A stretch of 64,000 nucleotides of DNA from Pectinophora gossypiella (GCF_024362695.1 NC_065404.1:14486604-14550603), one strand, 5' to 3'; shown: positions 1 to 10,838, numbered from the stretch's first letter. Numbers and translations are program-made. The notes: generated by a model from the letters alone, not told the origin.

Positions 1-349
1 GGCGCTGTACAGGAGTTGCCTTCATTTAACCTTCTAACTTCATGAATAACAGACATACATATTATGCATCTTTTATCTTTGTTTTTGAGTATAAATAATG
101 ACCCTTTTTATTACACCCAGGCACAATACATCTTCCACCCATTATTATTCCGGTCAATAAAAAGAAAAGCTACTGCTAAAAAAAAGCTAAAAAAAAGCCA
201 AAAAGCTATTTTTTTTTTGCTATTGCTTTTTTTATTGCAGGTAGAAACATAATTCTATACATAATCTGAATCAAATATCAAGGTTAAATTATTTTTGTAT
301 GTGCTAGTATGTACCCGAGTAATGAGCAAATAGGTAATTATCGCTTTAA

Positions 350-420
350 ATCTGTACAGTACAGCGCCATCTATATTATTTTTGGGGAACATAGCATGGA
401 AAGTCCTTCATTAAATATCA
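350..420 (+). repeat. rep-M dispersed fragment
   Basis: A short conserved block with the core GCGCCATCTATATTATTTTT and then a GGAAAGTCC-T-TCATT end. The same block recurs at 21247, 29925 and 62366. No coding capacity is visible. It is probably the end of a longer mobile element. Confidence 0.5.
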
Positions 421-664
421 ATAATAAGTCGATTTTATATGCTTACTCGAATATGAAATCAATTTCAAAGACATTAGTGTACAAATCTATTAAACATGGG
501 CTGTTTAAATAATTTATTTTACGTAAGCTAGACGTAAGTTTATTGGCGTGTCAAATATATTTTTATATTGTGCAATTTTTGGTGTTTTATTTTATTACAT
601 AAGCTTAATGGTGTTTTTGCATCAAGTACCTAGTATTTACATCAACTAAGTACATTCGATATCC

Positions 665-762
665 ATCATTTGAATAATCTCAGCTTTGAGACTTTGATGT
701 CGATGTGTCAGTTCTTATATAAAAACAGGGACTTGAGTTTATGATACCACCCCAAGTCGGAC
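665..762 (-). repeat. decayed end of MITE-U
   Basis: Matches the left third of the TTA-flanked MITE at 29986-30369, in reverse orientation. It shares the GACTTGAG, AAAACAGGGAC and TGATACCACCCC segments, but the other end is missing. Confidence 0.4.
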
Positions 763-892
763 GTCACTTTAGTCTTTTTCTACTAACCGTCATTTATGAG
801 TCGAAACACATCTTCCAGCACCGTGTTTAATCGCGCGATCGCATTTTGTTTGCTCACAGTATAGATTTATCATAGTAAGGCAGCGTTGGTTG

Positions 893-1216
893 ACGGCTTC
901 CGTGCCGTGGTTCAATGGTTCAGCGCACTCACGATCCGGAGGTCCTGGTTTCGAATCCCAGTGGGGACATAATCACAAAAATAACTTGTGATTCCTAGTT
1001 TGGTTAGGACATTACAGGCTGATCACCTGATTGTCCGAAAGACGTTCCGTGCTTCGGAAGACACGATTAGCCGTTGGTCCCGATTACTACTTACTGATGT
1101 AAGTACTAGTCGTTACATGAGTCATGTCAGGGGCCTTTGGCGGCTCAATAGTAACCCTGGCACCAGGGTTGATGAAGTTGGTAATCCACATCTCAACCTA
1201 CACGATAGAAGAAGAT
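893..1216 (+). repeat. SINE-1 copy, near full length
   Basis: The tRNA-like head has an A-box-like TGGTTCAATGG and a B-box GTTTCGAATCCC. The body follows (GTGATTCCTAGTTTGGTTAGGACATTACAG, given here in pieces) and the copy ends in the CACGATAGAAGAAGA tail. The open frame across it is a by-product of the SINE. Confidence 0.85.
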
Positions 1217-1574
1217 TAGTTGATTCGTACCGCGGTCCGAAACGTCTAAAGACTACCGAAGACACGTCGGACTATCGTCAGACCTGAGAATCAAAAGCCT
1301 AAGTCATATTTCCGTTAAATAATGACAAACTCATGCATGTATTACCGTTCTACCTGCCCATATTAGGCTAAGACCACATAACAGATAAGAATCTAAACAA
1401 ATATTACTCATGAAAACATTATTCATTCATTAAATTTTAGATATTCGTTATCTTGTTCCGTTTGTTATCATAGTTGAGGAAATACCTACTTAAAGGATTA
1501 AACTGTGGCCGTACTACTATTATTTATTCTGTGGTATGGCGCCCCCATTGCAAACATTTTGAAGGATGTAAACA

Positions 1575-2020
1575 AGTCTAAAAGATAGTATTAATAAATT
1601 GAGTGATAGAGTGAGGGAAACCACCCTCCGGACTCGTGGTCACACCAGGTTGTCACACATGATAAGAGAGAGATGTGATGTAAAAGATGATATTGTTGTG
1701 ACTAAGATTGAGAAGGGAATATTAAGTTGATTTGGACACGTAGAGCGGATGAAGGATAAGGATTAAGTAATCCTATTCGAAAGCAGTATATAAAGCGAAG
1801 GTTGGTGATAGGGCTGACAGAGGAAGCCCTTGAAGGACGTGCATTGACCAAATTGGAGATGTCATTAGAAAAGGTTCAGTGCGATGTACTCTGAACCGGC
1901 GTGCGTAGTATGAAACGATTGATGAATGTGGAGGAAGCAAGAGAAGTATGTCAGTATGGAACAAATGGAATTCCATAGTCTCTGCTTACCCCGGTGTGAA
2001 ATAGGCATGAGTTTATGTAC
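1575..2020 (+). pseudogene. LINE-K reverse transcriptase C-terminus, broken
   Basis: Conceptual translation gives fragments of a non-LTR (RTE-like) polyprotein tail in several frames: SHMIRERCDVKDDIVVTKIE, a FGHVERMKDKD motif, and then MKRLMNVEEAREV with a CLP/AYP-like end. In-frame stops and frameshifts interrupt it. The same 3' end recurs at 29.7, 35.6, 50.2 and 55.2 kb. This is a dead 5'-truncated copy. Confidence 0.75.
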
Positions 2021-2061
2021 TTAGTTATAATGTATGATTTGGATCAGATTATGATAATATA

Positions 2062-2391
2062 TAATTCTATTTTAAGTTATACCCTGTCATTTTATTATCC
2101 GCAGAAAATTCATTTTAAAATTAATGAATAACCCGGGCGAATATAGGTAATCTCGCTCATATGAAACTCGTTTGACGTGTGTTATCAACTTAATTCTGGT
2201 GGGTTATTGACCAATTTATAACATTTTAAAAGGGTTTTTTTATTTCTGCCTAAAATTGAAGTGTGTTCCACAAATTTTATGCCTGTCGATTACCCGACCC
2301 TTTCTTTTTCAGCGAATAAGAATATGACAGGTATAGGTAACTTGAAATAAAATTAGATGGTGTGTACAGGAATCACCATTATCTTTGTTTC
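2062..2391. mobile_element. MITE-I copy (long imperfect terminal inverted repeats)
   Basis: The left end carries CTATTTTAAGTTATACC and the right end the inverted GGTATAGGTAACTTGAAATA. The middle holds the AACCCGGGCGAATA and TTTTATGCCTGTCGATTACC blocks found in the copies at 50385, 61362 and 63505. It is about 330 bp with no ORF. Confidence 0.7.
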
Positions 2392-2884
2392 TAATCTATA
2401 AAAAATCAATACTTATTACCTAGGTGACATGTTTCATATCGGGTATTATTGCAGTAAGATAGGTAGGTACCTATCTACGCACCAGCCTGTCTACTTCGAT
2501 AATAGGGAACTACCTATAAAAATACGTCAATGGATGCACTTCTGTGATAGTTTATCGCAAACTAAGTATGATGATTAGATACTATTGTTACAGAAAAATC
2601 CCTGATTTTGCATATCGGCATAGAACGGCACTATCGGTAGGTAACAGCCACTCTACAATAAGTACTTACCTATTACGATATCATGAGTAAGTAGACTTGA
2701 TTAGATGTAGCGTATATTATAAGTAGTATGGCCAGATCGAACGGAAATTGATACCAAATATGTATTTATGTGTTTGTTTACGTGATTAATGTAGATTTGC
2801 CGCATAATGTCATTACTACTTGACCGAACACAACGATGCACCTATGCCCGCGCTCAACGAAGTCTACCTATAAGTGTGTTTTAT

Positions 2885-2995
2885 TTTTGACGTGGCTTAT
2901 TGTAGATTTGCCACAGTTGGCAATATAACTACTTGGCCGGACAAATGGGGAGCGCTGAGGGCTCTCACCCGGTACAAAATTTGAGGCAAGCGAGG
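2885..2995 (+). repeat. rep-G fragment
   Basis: Shares GACGTG-CTTATTGTAGATTTG, ACTACTTGGCCGGACAAATG and GGGAGCGCTGAGGGCTCTCA with the full copy at 44550-45067. A weaker piece of the same kind lies just upstream at about 2785-2835. Confidence 0.7.
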
Positions 2996-3287
2996 CAAGC
3001 GTTATATCAACTGGGCTACCACGGCTCTAAATCATTCTACACAATATTAATAGTATAAATAACCAATAAAAAGACAATAAAAAGACAAAAAAGACAAAAA
3101 CTAATAATCACAGGAAGCTCTCGTTCAGAATGTGTAACAAAAAGTAAAGTAATGAATGCGCGTGAGTCACTGCATCTCTTCACAGGAGACGAGCGAGACG
3201 GTGGGATCGTATAATTTGCTATGGAGTATGGCCAAAGATTAAGTAGCTTTGGTGTTATGTAGAGCAGCATGTGATTTATACCTATTT

Positions 3288-3515
3288 TGTAATTTCTTCC
3301 TATCGTGTTGGTTTTGAGGTGGAACACCAACCTCATCAACCCTGGTGTCAGGGTTATTAGTGAGCCACCAAAGGCCGTTGACATGGCTCGTGTAACGACT
3401 ACATACTTACATCAGTAAGAAGTAACCGGGACCAACAGCTTATCGTGCCTTCCGAAGCACGGATCATCTTACTTTCGGACGATCAGGTGATCAGCTTGAT
3501 GAGAATGTCCGTTCC
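3288..3515 (-). repeat. SINE-1, 5'-truncated
   Basis: On the minus strand it has the body and the tail TCGTGTTGGTTTTGAGG, with the CACCAACCTCATCAACCC and GGGACCAACAGCTTATCG blocks. The tRNA-like head is missing. Confidence 0.8.
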
Positions 3516-4149
3516 ATAGGTACGTAGGATTAGTCTTTATTTAACATACCTACATAACGTTACGTTAAAACTTTGTACATACAGGAAACATAAAGTTACA
3601 GAAACAAAAGAGATATAGTGAGTAGGTACAATAGGTAGGCAATATTAGCATAATAACATTTATCCCATCTGTACCTTACTCTACGACAACAACTTGTTCC
3701 CGAGATCGTCAACACAATACAATTCTCCATAACATATTTTAAGCCGATTCTGAGTTTAACATACATTGCCTTATCACTAAGAATTAAATGTATGAACACC
3801 CTACCAACTACGCCATGTATACAAACTATTTGAAACAACAAAACGAAACAGTTATTAGACTTCAACCGAAGCAATGACTCATGGTGTAAAGCCTATATGG
3901 TACACATTCCAAAGTTATGCAATTAGGTAACAGTTGATGATTCATAGCAAGATGAGTGGCGTAATTTCTCACGGTAAGGCAAAAATGACTAAAATATGTT
4001 GATAATTTGATAATCAGGTGATATTTGTACTATGATTCAATTTTGGTAAGCGGTTATGAAAGCAATCATAATGTAATGTTGATAATAAGTAAATATAATA
4101 TTTAGTCCATTGCCAAAAATAAGGTAGGTGAGGCAAATAGGCAGATTAT
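3516..4149. other. no supported feature
   Basis: AT-rich single-copy-looking DNA. A 92-codon minus-strand frame at 3596-3874 has no recognisable motif and unconvincing composition, so I do not call it. Confidence 0.4.
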
Positions 4150-4310
4150 TTTAGTAGGTTTAGTTACACTTTGAATCGTCATTTTGTACATAACGAATGT
4201 CTCATCTGCCTAAAACTGATGCAACCTGTATAGCCGGGGAAAAGAAGCTACAAGAAAACCTCGCCACAGGGCCTTAGACGTTCTGTTAAAAATAAACATA
4301 AAATATTGTT
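4150..4310 (-). repeat. LINE-a 3' end
   Basis: The minus strand reads as the C-terminal/3' end of a CR1/Jockey-like LINE, with the TTCGTTATGTACAAAATGAC and ACTTTGAATCGTC blocks. Copies recur at 22293, 32355, 34866, 44514 and 47447. In better copies the 3' end is AATAAAGATATTTTTGAAT. Confidence 0.7.
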
Positions 4311-4316
4311 ATACAG

Positions 4317-4461
4317 TACGGTCACGAGCATTAATATGTATACACTTTGGTAACATTTCACATAAACTTTTTGAACTGAAAGTTTCACTAAATGTCAAAT
4401 AATAATAATGTTAGTGCGACAGAGTCCTAAAGTGGGTACATTATATTGATCATGACTGTAC
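4317..4461. mobile_element. MITE-H copy
   Basis: The left end TACGGTCACGAGC and right end TCATGACTGTAC form imperfect inverted termini of about 30 bp around a 145-bp element. Three other copies lie at 10436, 34299 and 59952. The TA-like ends suggest a Tc1/mariner-type target. Confidence 0.75.
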
Positions 4462-4502
4462 CTACCTCGTATATAAAAAAGTTTTTTTTAAAGAATCCTA
4501 CT

Positions 4503-4620
4503 GAAGCCGTGGTAGCCTAGTTAGAATAACACTTAACTCTCATTGTGAGGTGGCAGGTTCAAATCCAGCACGGGCCTAAATCATTAATTTTCGAATTTAT
4601 TATTGGGGTTTCGCCGGTAC
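4503..4620 (+). repeat. SINE-3 head
   Basis: tRNA-like head CCGTGGTAGCCTAGTTAGAA with the B-box-like GTTCAAATCCAGCACGGG. The body is cut short. The 3' half of the same family lies inverted at 4903-5108, so the region is a rearranged SINE pair. Confidence 0.75.
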
Positions 4621-4784
4621 GTGATGAATTAATTTGTGGGTAATTTTAGCCGGCTTTTCCTTCGGTTTGGAAGGTCAGACAAAAAATATGCGTTTAAGAG
4701 CCCTATCTCACTCTACGACCTTACCCCCTGAGCGGAAAGTACATTTTTCTAACTCTACGGTCAACAACTGATTTTCAATTATTC

Positions 4785-4893
4785 TAACGGAAAGCTCAGT
4801 GAGGTGTGGGTACCTATTTAGTGCGTCTTGCGATGATGGAGTACCTCTGACTACCCCAATTGGGATATAGTCGTGACTTTATGTTATTTTATG
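4785..4893 (+). repeat. SINE-4 body
   Basis: Carries ACGGAAAGCTCAGTGAGGTG and CTGACTACCCCAATTGGGAT, shared with copies at 14974, 42590, 46035 and 60165. Confidence 0.75.
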
Positions 4894-4902
4894 ACTTTTC
4901 TT

Positions 4903-5108
4903 TCCATCTCCTAGCATTATCCTGTTTTTCACAGGGTCCGCTTACCTAACCTGAAGATTTGACAGGTCAGGTTTTTTACAGAAGCGACTGCCTGCCTGAC
5001 TTTCCAACCCGCGAAGGGAAAACCAGCCCAATACAGGTTAGATACTACATCCGAAAATGCATTTCTCGGGAATGTGGGTTTCTTGACGATGTTTTCCTTC
5101 GATCATAA
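4903..5108 (-). repeat. SINE-3 3' half
   Basis: On the minus strand it runs through CATTTCGGAT, the CAATACAGG/GGGCTGGTTTTCC block, AAGTCAGGCAGGCAGTCGC and AACCTGACCTGTC to a GGAGATGG tail. It matches 8403, 16314 and 37727. Confidence 0.8.
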
Positions 5109-5408
5109 CATTTATTTTACTAAAATAAATGAATTATAGTCTCCATCATCATGAAATCAGTAACAAAATTAGATACTTCATTATCTAATTGAAAAAAAAA
5201 AAAAAACTAAAATTAAGTATTCTTTTTTTTAAAATGTATGCGTCAAACCTACTGATTTGTATGGAGATTACATACCTCGCAACTTAGGTTGGTATGTAAA
5301 CAATGAACCATAGTAACAAGTCAATAATGATTAAAGTCTACGCATGACTAAGACATTGATAGTAAACTAAACATATTGATTTCTTAGTAATAAAACTGTA
5401 TTTTACAG

Positions 5409-5507
5409 AAGTGGGTATTCGTAAAGCAGGAAATACGGAAGAAGGAAGTTAATGCGATTGATCATATGAATGAGGAAAACTATGGATTCATTGTAGAAAC
5501 ACACCGT
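5409..5507 (+). other. weak candidate exon
   Basis: A good acceptor (TGTATTTTACAG) is followed by a frame open for about 35 codons of unique sequence, beginning KWVFVKQEIRKKEVNAIDHM. The other two frames close early. There is no strong donor (only GTAGTG near 5508), and the frame runs on into rep-F. Product unknown; it could easily be chance. Confidence 0.2.
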
Positions 5508-5521
5508 AGTGGGCAAAGGCA

Positions 5522-5662
5522 CACACCGGCCACTTCATACAAAAAAACCTCGTTTTACACAGACACTACACATTGACATTATCGTACACGCGTATCTGTG
5601 TGTGTGTCGTCTGGCGCCATACGAGTGAAGACTTAAATATGACCGAGGGGGGTGAGGTAAAC
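5522..5662 (+). repeat. rep-F fragment
   Basis: Contains CACTTCATAC, ACCTCGTTTTACACAGACAC, CACATTGACATTATCGTACA and GGGTGAGGTAAAC, in the same order as the other rep-F copies. The 3' third is missing, replaced at 5663 by a LINE tail. Confidence 0.8.
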
Positions 5663-5757
5663 AGAAATCAAAATCATTTATTCAACGTAATTATCATGCA
5701 TAAACTTATTGAAGGTCAATTTACATTAAAGAAAAAACTTATTAAAGATAAAAAATA
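5663..5757 (-). repeat. LINE 3' tail
   Basis: The minus strand ends ACGTTGAATAAATGATTTTG, a typical LINE 3' terminus with a built-in AATAAA. Only about 95 bp is left. Confidence 0.5.
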
Positions 5758-6512
5758 ATAGGCTGCTTACGTTACCTTACTTATAAAAATAAACTTTGTG
5801 CAAAAATGTACCTTTCTAGTTTAGGGCTAAGTAGATTTCGGCTCTACTTAGGTTACCTATTAATAAATTAACTAATAATAATGGCAGGGGCATCATATAA
5901 AAACAATTGTTGCATGATATTTCCATTAAAATCTTAACTGAATATTAACATCACTCATCTCAAAATGAAATAGGTATAAGTAGGTACCTCAGCAGGTCGG
6001 GTTATGTGCTGTGTTTAAATGTGCAACAAAGCGTTATGTATTGTATTGTTTTTTTTTACGGAAATTACTAGAATCGTATAATGAAACACATCAAAATATT
6101 TCAGAGGGCAATCAACTTCTAAATTTAGTTTAGTGACCTGGTAAATCTAATAATAGGTTTAAGGAAAACCCACTCTAAAATCAAAAGCCGAAGCGTTTGT
6201 TTGCAGTAGATTATGTGGTCGAACACCTTTATCAGTAGGCAACCTGAAATGTAAATCATATTCCGATTATTGAACTGATTTAACAGGATATAAGTTTGTC
6301 CTGATGACGTCAAAATGATATGCCTAGTGATTTCCTATAATCTGAAATAATTCACGTAATTACGTCATTTAGACAAGAAAATGGCGACGCAAAAAACATT
6401 CCAAAAAATATACAGTACCTATCCAAATAAAAAAAAACACAACTACAAATCTATGTACAAGAAAACATAGTATCTTGTATATTATGGCAAAAAAAGTCAT
6501 TCAAAGTTCGAT
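5758..6512. other. mostly featureless; one weak minus-strand terminal-exon candidate
   Basis: On the minus strand an acceptor (CTTTTGATTTTAG) precedes 6174-6125, which reads WVFLKPIIRFTRSLN and then stop. Its phase would fit the exon at 10770-10838. There is no poly(A) signal except the AATAAA in the LINE tail at about 5675. The rest of the stretch shows nothing. Confidence 0.2.
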
Positions 6513-6655
6513 ATAACATGGCATTACGCCTGTATCCCCAAAGGGGTAGGTAGAAGTGAAAACGTAGTACTACTACCATTTATAAGTTCCATGTAATAAG
6601 GGGCGAGCCTTTAGCCATTAACCAAGCCCAAATCCAGGAAACCACCTGATATCAA
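6513..6655 (+). repeat. SINE-5 copy
   Basis: Blocks ATTACGCCTGTATCCCCAAA, GGGGTAGGTAGAAGTG, ATAAGGGGCGAGCC and ATCCAGGAAACCACCTGATA recur at 8578, 11866 and 24300. Confidence 0.7.
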
Positions 6656-6729
6656 TAATTATTATCTACGGCCAAAATTTTAAATTCGAATTCCGTGGTT
6701 AAGAGCCCGAGCCGAAAGTAGGTAACCAG

Positions 6730-6873
6730 GGGGGTTAAAATGGCCACATCGATGCAATATTGCAATTTGACATTTGCGCATATTAAAAGTAAGTGCGCAA
6801 TGCAAACAAATGTCAAATAGCAATAATGTTGCTTTCTTAGATGAATTGCTTCGATGTGGCCATTTTAACCCCC
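6730..6873. mobile_element. MITE-Q, intact
   Basis: A 144-bp element with inverted ends GGGGTTAAAATGGCCACATC and GATGTGGCCATTTTAACCCC. The interior holds a second inverted pair, TTTGACATTTG and CAAATGTCAAA. Its partner copy is at 27832. Confidence 0.85.
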
Positions 6874-7454
6874 AAGTTCAAACATAACTTGGAACAAAGA
6901 GATATACCTAGTAAGTACCCACTTTCCAACTAGACTTAGAACTTTGCGATTCAACCGTGAAATATACTTATCTATGCTCTGTCTCTTACACACACATTAT
7001 CCAAATCAAAGACCATTCCAGTCTTATAATAAAAAAACACACGATCAAAAGGCATTTATAACCTTGACCTAACCATGGTTATGAATAAATAAATAAATTA
7101 CCTACATAGAAAAAAATAGCGGAACGGACCAAAAGGAAGTTGCACGGTAAAGCCCCGATGATACTTTTGCAATCTAATTCCAATAACAATCCCTCTTAAA
7201 ACATCGGACAACAACATATATTTAGATTTACATTACTTCATTACCTTGACATTTGATCTTACTATTTCTTGTTCACAGCTCAATGTATTCAAAACATTCT
7301 GATAGAGTGTGATACAGTATGAGAATGAGTCCGCGATTTATGTAATGTGACATACTTTATAAGGTTCTTTTTCGGAGGTAAAAATCAAGCGAATGTTTGT
7401 TTAAATTTACATAAGAAACAGCTAATATACGTCACAATATTGGGCATTCCCTCA
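6874..7454. other. no supported feature
   Basis: AT-rich DNA. I see no repeat match, hairpin or convincing open frame. Confidence 0.4.
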
Positions 7455-8056
7455 TTAAGGATCACTACATTTTTCTGTCCCTATATCCCTATGTACGCTT
7501 AAATCTTTAAAACTACGCAACGGATTTTGATGCGGTTGTTTTTAATAGATAGAGTGATTCAAGAGGAAGGTTTCTATGTATAATAACATCCATTAAATAG
7601 TGGAGAAATACTGTTTTTTTTATTTATTTATTAAATCTTAATACTAAAAATACAATTTGTCAATGCCCAGCAAAACTGTTTAAACAGTTTGTCTGCAGGA
7701 AAGAGTCTCTACTAATAATATGAACTTATATCTAATAGTCAATTAATAACATAAGTTAACTAGGAATAATAAGTTAGCTAGGACACGAGTCTAGAAGGTG
7801 TTGTTTAAGTATTTTTTTATATTTACTTTTATTTGGTTCTAGACGGATGTTCTCAGGCAAACTATTCAGTAAGTAGGGAAGTCTCTTTTTTAGAGTTCTA
7901 TCGCCATAATAATTATGGACTCTAGGAACTTCGAATTTGCCCGCGCACACCGACCTCGTGCCATAACTATGGCTTGTTAATGTGATGTGGTAGGTAAATA
8001 ATTTCATTTTTTCCTCAGCATTGCACCCGAGCGAAGCCGGGGCGGGTCGCTAGTAA
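7455..8056 (-). repeat. widespread insect repeat (CR), split by a LINE
   Basis: The two outer parts (7455-7612 and about 7990-8056) together match the uninterrupted copy at 17246-17500. They share the AGCGACCCGCCCCGGCTTCG end, TTGAATCACTCTATCTATTA, AATCCGTTGCGTAGTTTTAA and the CCTATATCCCTATGTACGC start. The LINE fragment between them is the later arrival. Confidence 0.8.
7613..7990 (-). pseudogene. LINE-d reverse transcriptase C-terminus
   Basis: The minus-strand reading has SHSYGTRSV, then KFEVPRVHNYYGDRTLKKRL and PYLLNSLPENI, and ends KQHLLDSCPS. That is the usual C-terminal tail of CR1/Jockey-type non-LTR polyproteins (YGTRS, then YG..L...P.LWN.LP). The first residues of the open frame come from the host repeat. 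It is 5'-truncated and ends in an ATTTATTTATT-rich 3' tail. Confidence 0.75.
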
Positions 8057-8402
8057 GGAATAAAAGACCAAATGTAATTATTTAGAAAAGCTTTTTCTAC
8101 AAAATTAAATTGAACTTTGTACCTACCATCTTATTGGTATTACGTTAGGTGACCACAACACCACAGAGGTTGTTTTAACGGATGCACGCTTTGGACTATC
8201 ATCTTGGTAATTCCAACCAGAGGAATGTCCTTGTTATCCAATGAATGGGTCTTTGTAATCAGGATGAGTAACCAGCCGTAAAATACAATTTTGTCTTCAA
8301 TTCTCAGGACAACCAAATATTTACAGAATTTGTTGATAAAAAAAGTTAGTCACTTTGTTAAGAACTTTATCTTTATATCTAGGTTAGAATTATTAAGAGG
8401 TA

Positions 8403-8550
8403 TGTCACGTAACTTGTATTGGCCTGGTTTTGCCTTCGCGGGTTAAAAGGTGAGACAGGCAGTCGCTTCGGTAAAAAACCGGATCTGTCAAATCTTCAGG
8501 TTAGGTTAGCGGACCCTGTGAAAAACAGGATAATGCTAGGGAGATGATAT
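8403..8550 (+). repeat. SINE-3 3' half
   Basis: Has TTCGCGGGTTAAAAGGTGAG, GCAGTCGCTTCGGTAAAAAA and GCGGACCCTGTGAAAAACAG, and ends AGGGAGATGAT. The head is absent. Confidence 0.8.
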
Positions 8551-8577
8551 AAGTGTTAAGATAGTCATATGTAACGT

Positions 8578-8682
8578 AACAAACATAAGACCACGCCTGT
8601 ATCCTCAAAAGGGTAAGCAGAGGTGTTGGTTCCTGTAGTAGGTAGGTATACACTCTCGCTCCTATGATAAGATCAGGTGAGA
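8578..8682 (+). repeat. SINE-5 fragment
   Basis: Has CCACGCCTGTATCCTCAAAA and GGTAAGCAGAGGTGTTGG. A still more diverged relative follows at about 8716-8815 (CCTAATGGGGTAGGCAGAG). Confidence 0.55.
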
Positions 8683-8934
8683 TTGTGGTCAAAAGTAATT
8701 AAATTTTAATAAAAAGACATCGTTCCGTTACCTAATGGGGTAGGCAGAGTCATAAGACACGAAAAAACAACCTCAGTCCACTCAGATATGAGGTCCTAAC
8801 ATGGATTATGATGAACATTATACTATACCTACCTGTACAACTATAAATGCTTTGATTACTGATTACTTGTGGTCCTGTCTGTCCTTATAGATATCACGGG
8901 CGTGAGTTTATGTATGTGTGTAATTTATAATTCA

Positions 8935-9050
8935 TTTACATACATACATAAACAGCCTATATACGTCCCACTGCTGGGCACAGGCCTCCTCTCAATCATC
9001 CGGAGGGGGTATGGAGCATACTCCACCTGCACCAATGCGGGTTGGTTAAA
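8935..9050 (-). repeat. SINE-2 fragment
   Basis: The plus strand reads AACAGCCTATATACGTCCCA, CTGCTGGGCACAGGCCTCC and GGAGGGGGTATGGAGCATAC, the reverse of the SINE-2 body. It forms a loose inverted pair with the copy at 9133. Confidence 0.8.
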
Positions 9051-9132
9051 ATTCATTTATTCGCAATAAAAAAGGCACAGTTCTAAGGTTAAGTTCGTAT
9101 TGCCATGTTTATTAGGTACCTAAGTATAATGG

Positions 9133-9203
9133 TCCATACCCCCTCCGTTTGACTGAGGGGAGGCCTGTGCCCAGCAGTGGTAAATAGGCTGCTTATGTAT
9201 GCA
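9133..9203 (+). repeat. SINE-2 fragment
   Basis: Has CATACCCCCTCCGTTTGACT and GAGGCCTGTGCCCAGCAGTG, then a TATGTATGCATG tail. Confidence 0.75.
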
Positions 9204-9566
9204 TGTAAGTATAATAGCTAATTAAAAACGAACGAAAAAAGAACTGCTAAATAATACAAAAGTGTCATTTACATGTTGTTTACTTGACATTGTGATTTTT
9301 ATCAGGTAATTAAGCAATAAAAAAATGCAACTAAACCGTAGGTGAATTCCCTTATAAGTAGACAATTGAAATAAGTACAAATCGCAGTAATCACAATTAT
9401 TACAATACAGGTGCACCTTTTTGCCGCTTATTGTTATTGTCATTAAATCTTATCTAGATATAGATAGGTAGGTAGCTACCTATTTTACTACCTAACCAAA
9501 AAAAAATAAAAAAAAATATTTACCTACTATAGTTTCCTTGTGCAGCCCCACTGCAGGCTCCGTGGT
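9204..9566. other. no supported feature
   Basis: AT-rich, with a GGTAGGTAGCTACCTA microsatellite-like patch near 9465. Nothing else seen. Confidence 0.4.
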
Positions 9567-9815
9567 ACGTAGTATTATTCCTTATTCTATGCTAATGGAA
9601 CACCCCGGACACTTCATACAAACAACCTCGTTTTACACAGGCACCACACATTGACGTTATCGTACACGCGCATCTGTGTGTGTGACGTCTGACACCATAC
9701 GATTCAAGTCTAAACTGTGTTCGAGGGGGTGAGGTAAACCTAGCTCAGACGCTGATGGGGGGCGGAGAGTTGCCACTCTGTACGTAGTATTATTATTCTT
9801 TATTCTATGCTAATG
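9567..9815 (+). repeat. rep-F with duplicated end
   Basis: A complete rep-F unit (about 9597-9815) is preceded at 9567-9597 by a second copy of its own 3' end (TACGTAGTATTATTCCTTAT then TCTATGCTAATGG). The unit is therefore flanked by direct repeats, as in a head-to-tail tandem or a solo remnant. Confidence 0.75.
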
Positions 9816-10084
9816 GTTAAAATTCAGTACCGGATGGCAACTCTCAGCGAACTCCAAGCCAAGCCTGGCCAAGTAGTTAATGCCATTTACAATTAAGTAG
9901 TCACATCTAAAAGAAGTTGACATCTAGGGTCAGGCAGCGTTTATAAAACTGCTAAATGCATACATTTAGTTAGTGTTCAACTCCCAGCCATGCTATAGAT
10001 ACCCAAAAGATGTCCCGCGGCCGGCGCCCTTGTTTCGTAGATTCTGCATACCTAGAACTATTAGGTACCTACCTATGTCTTCAG

Positions 10085-10240
10085 AGGCGGAGGATAGGAG
10101 TACGGCTTTAAAATAGACTACTCTGCGCGCCATCACACTCGCGTTAGATAGAGTACTGCGGGGCGGAAGGCAAGAGGGAACCCACAGCCCTATTTTTCCC
10201 TAAAAAGTAGCATGGAGATTGCTACACCGACAAGAGCGTG
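10085..10240 (+). repeat. SINE-like element with LINE-c tail
   Basis: The final 35 bases, ATTGCTACACCGACAAGAGC onward, match the terminal codons of LINE-c (…LLHRQERGS stop). The upstream body does not. A partner copy lies reversed at 58840-58935. This looks like a SINE borrowing a LINE 3' end. Confidence 0.5.
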
Positions 10241-10435
10241 GTTCTTAAATTTTAATTAGTGATGTTGTGACCTATGTCTTGTCAATAAGTTTCATTAAAG
10301 TCCGTGGACGCTTGTGGCGCGGATTTTCGTTTTACGCCCAGTTTATCTTTAGTCTTCCTTTTTTGAATAAGACGTTACAGTTACAGTTAATTATGTGACC
10401 AGGAAAACCCTGTAAAAACGAATTAGGTAGGTATG

Positions 10436-10589
10436 TACGGTCACGACTCACGAGTACTAATATGTATACACTCTGAAACCATGTCACATTAACTTTTTTG
10501 ACAAATTAAACCGTAAGTCTCATTAAATATGAAATATGATGGTGTGACAGGGTACTAAAGTGGGTATATGATATTGCTCATGACTGTAT
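10436..10589. mobile_element. MITE-H copy
   Basis: Ends TACGGTCACGACTCACGAG and TGCTCATGACTGTA. The interior AATATGTATACACT, CATTAACTTTTTTGAC and AAGTGGGTATATG segments align with the other three copies. Confidence 0.8.
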
Positions 10590-10769
10590 AATGTGCCTAC
10601 TACAGACTTTCAAACACGTGTCTGAAACATATAAATACCTAGTAAGTAATGTCCCTTGTTCCTCGAATTCCGCTACTTCATACAGGCATGCTTATAGGCA
10701 GGATGCCGATTTTAGCGAAACGATTTTCCTTAAATTGTAGGGAAAGCCCTTTTCTGTTTACAAACTTAC

Positions 10770-10838
10770 CGTATTTTACTCGTAATTGCTGAACAAATAA
10801 TCCTTTCAATCTATTTTGCTGCTGCGGGGAATAACTAC
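10770..10838 (-). CDS. internal exon of an unidentified minus-strand gene
   Basis: On the minus strand an acceptor (AATTTTTTCAATAG) opens a 69-base segment closed by a strong donor (ACG/GTAAGTTT). One frame is open throughout and reads SYSPQQQNRLKGLFVQQLRV then KY, flanked by two bases at the start and one at the end (entry phase 1, exit phase 1). The composition (Q, K, R, L) is protein-like and the site scores look good by eye. I do not recognise the protein. The exon lies 141 bp upstream of the TATA box of the plus-strand solenoid gene, so the two genes would be divergent neighbours or nested. It could be a chance match between two good splice sites. Confidence 0.45.

Noticed and set aside
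7060..7110. AATAAATAAATAAAT as a gene's poly(A) signal.
   Set aside because: No upstream coding sequence on either strand; simple AT repeat.
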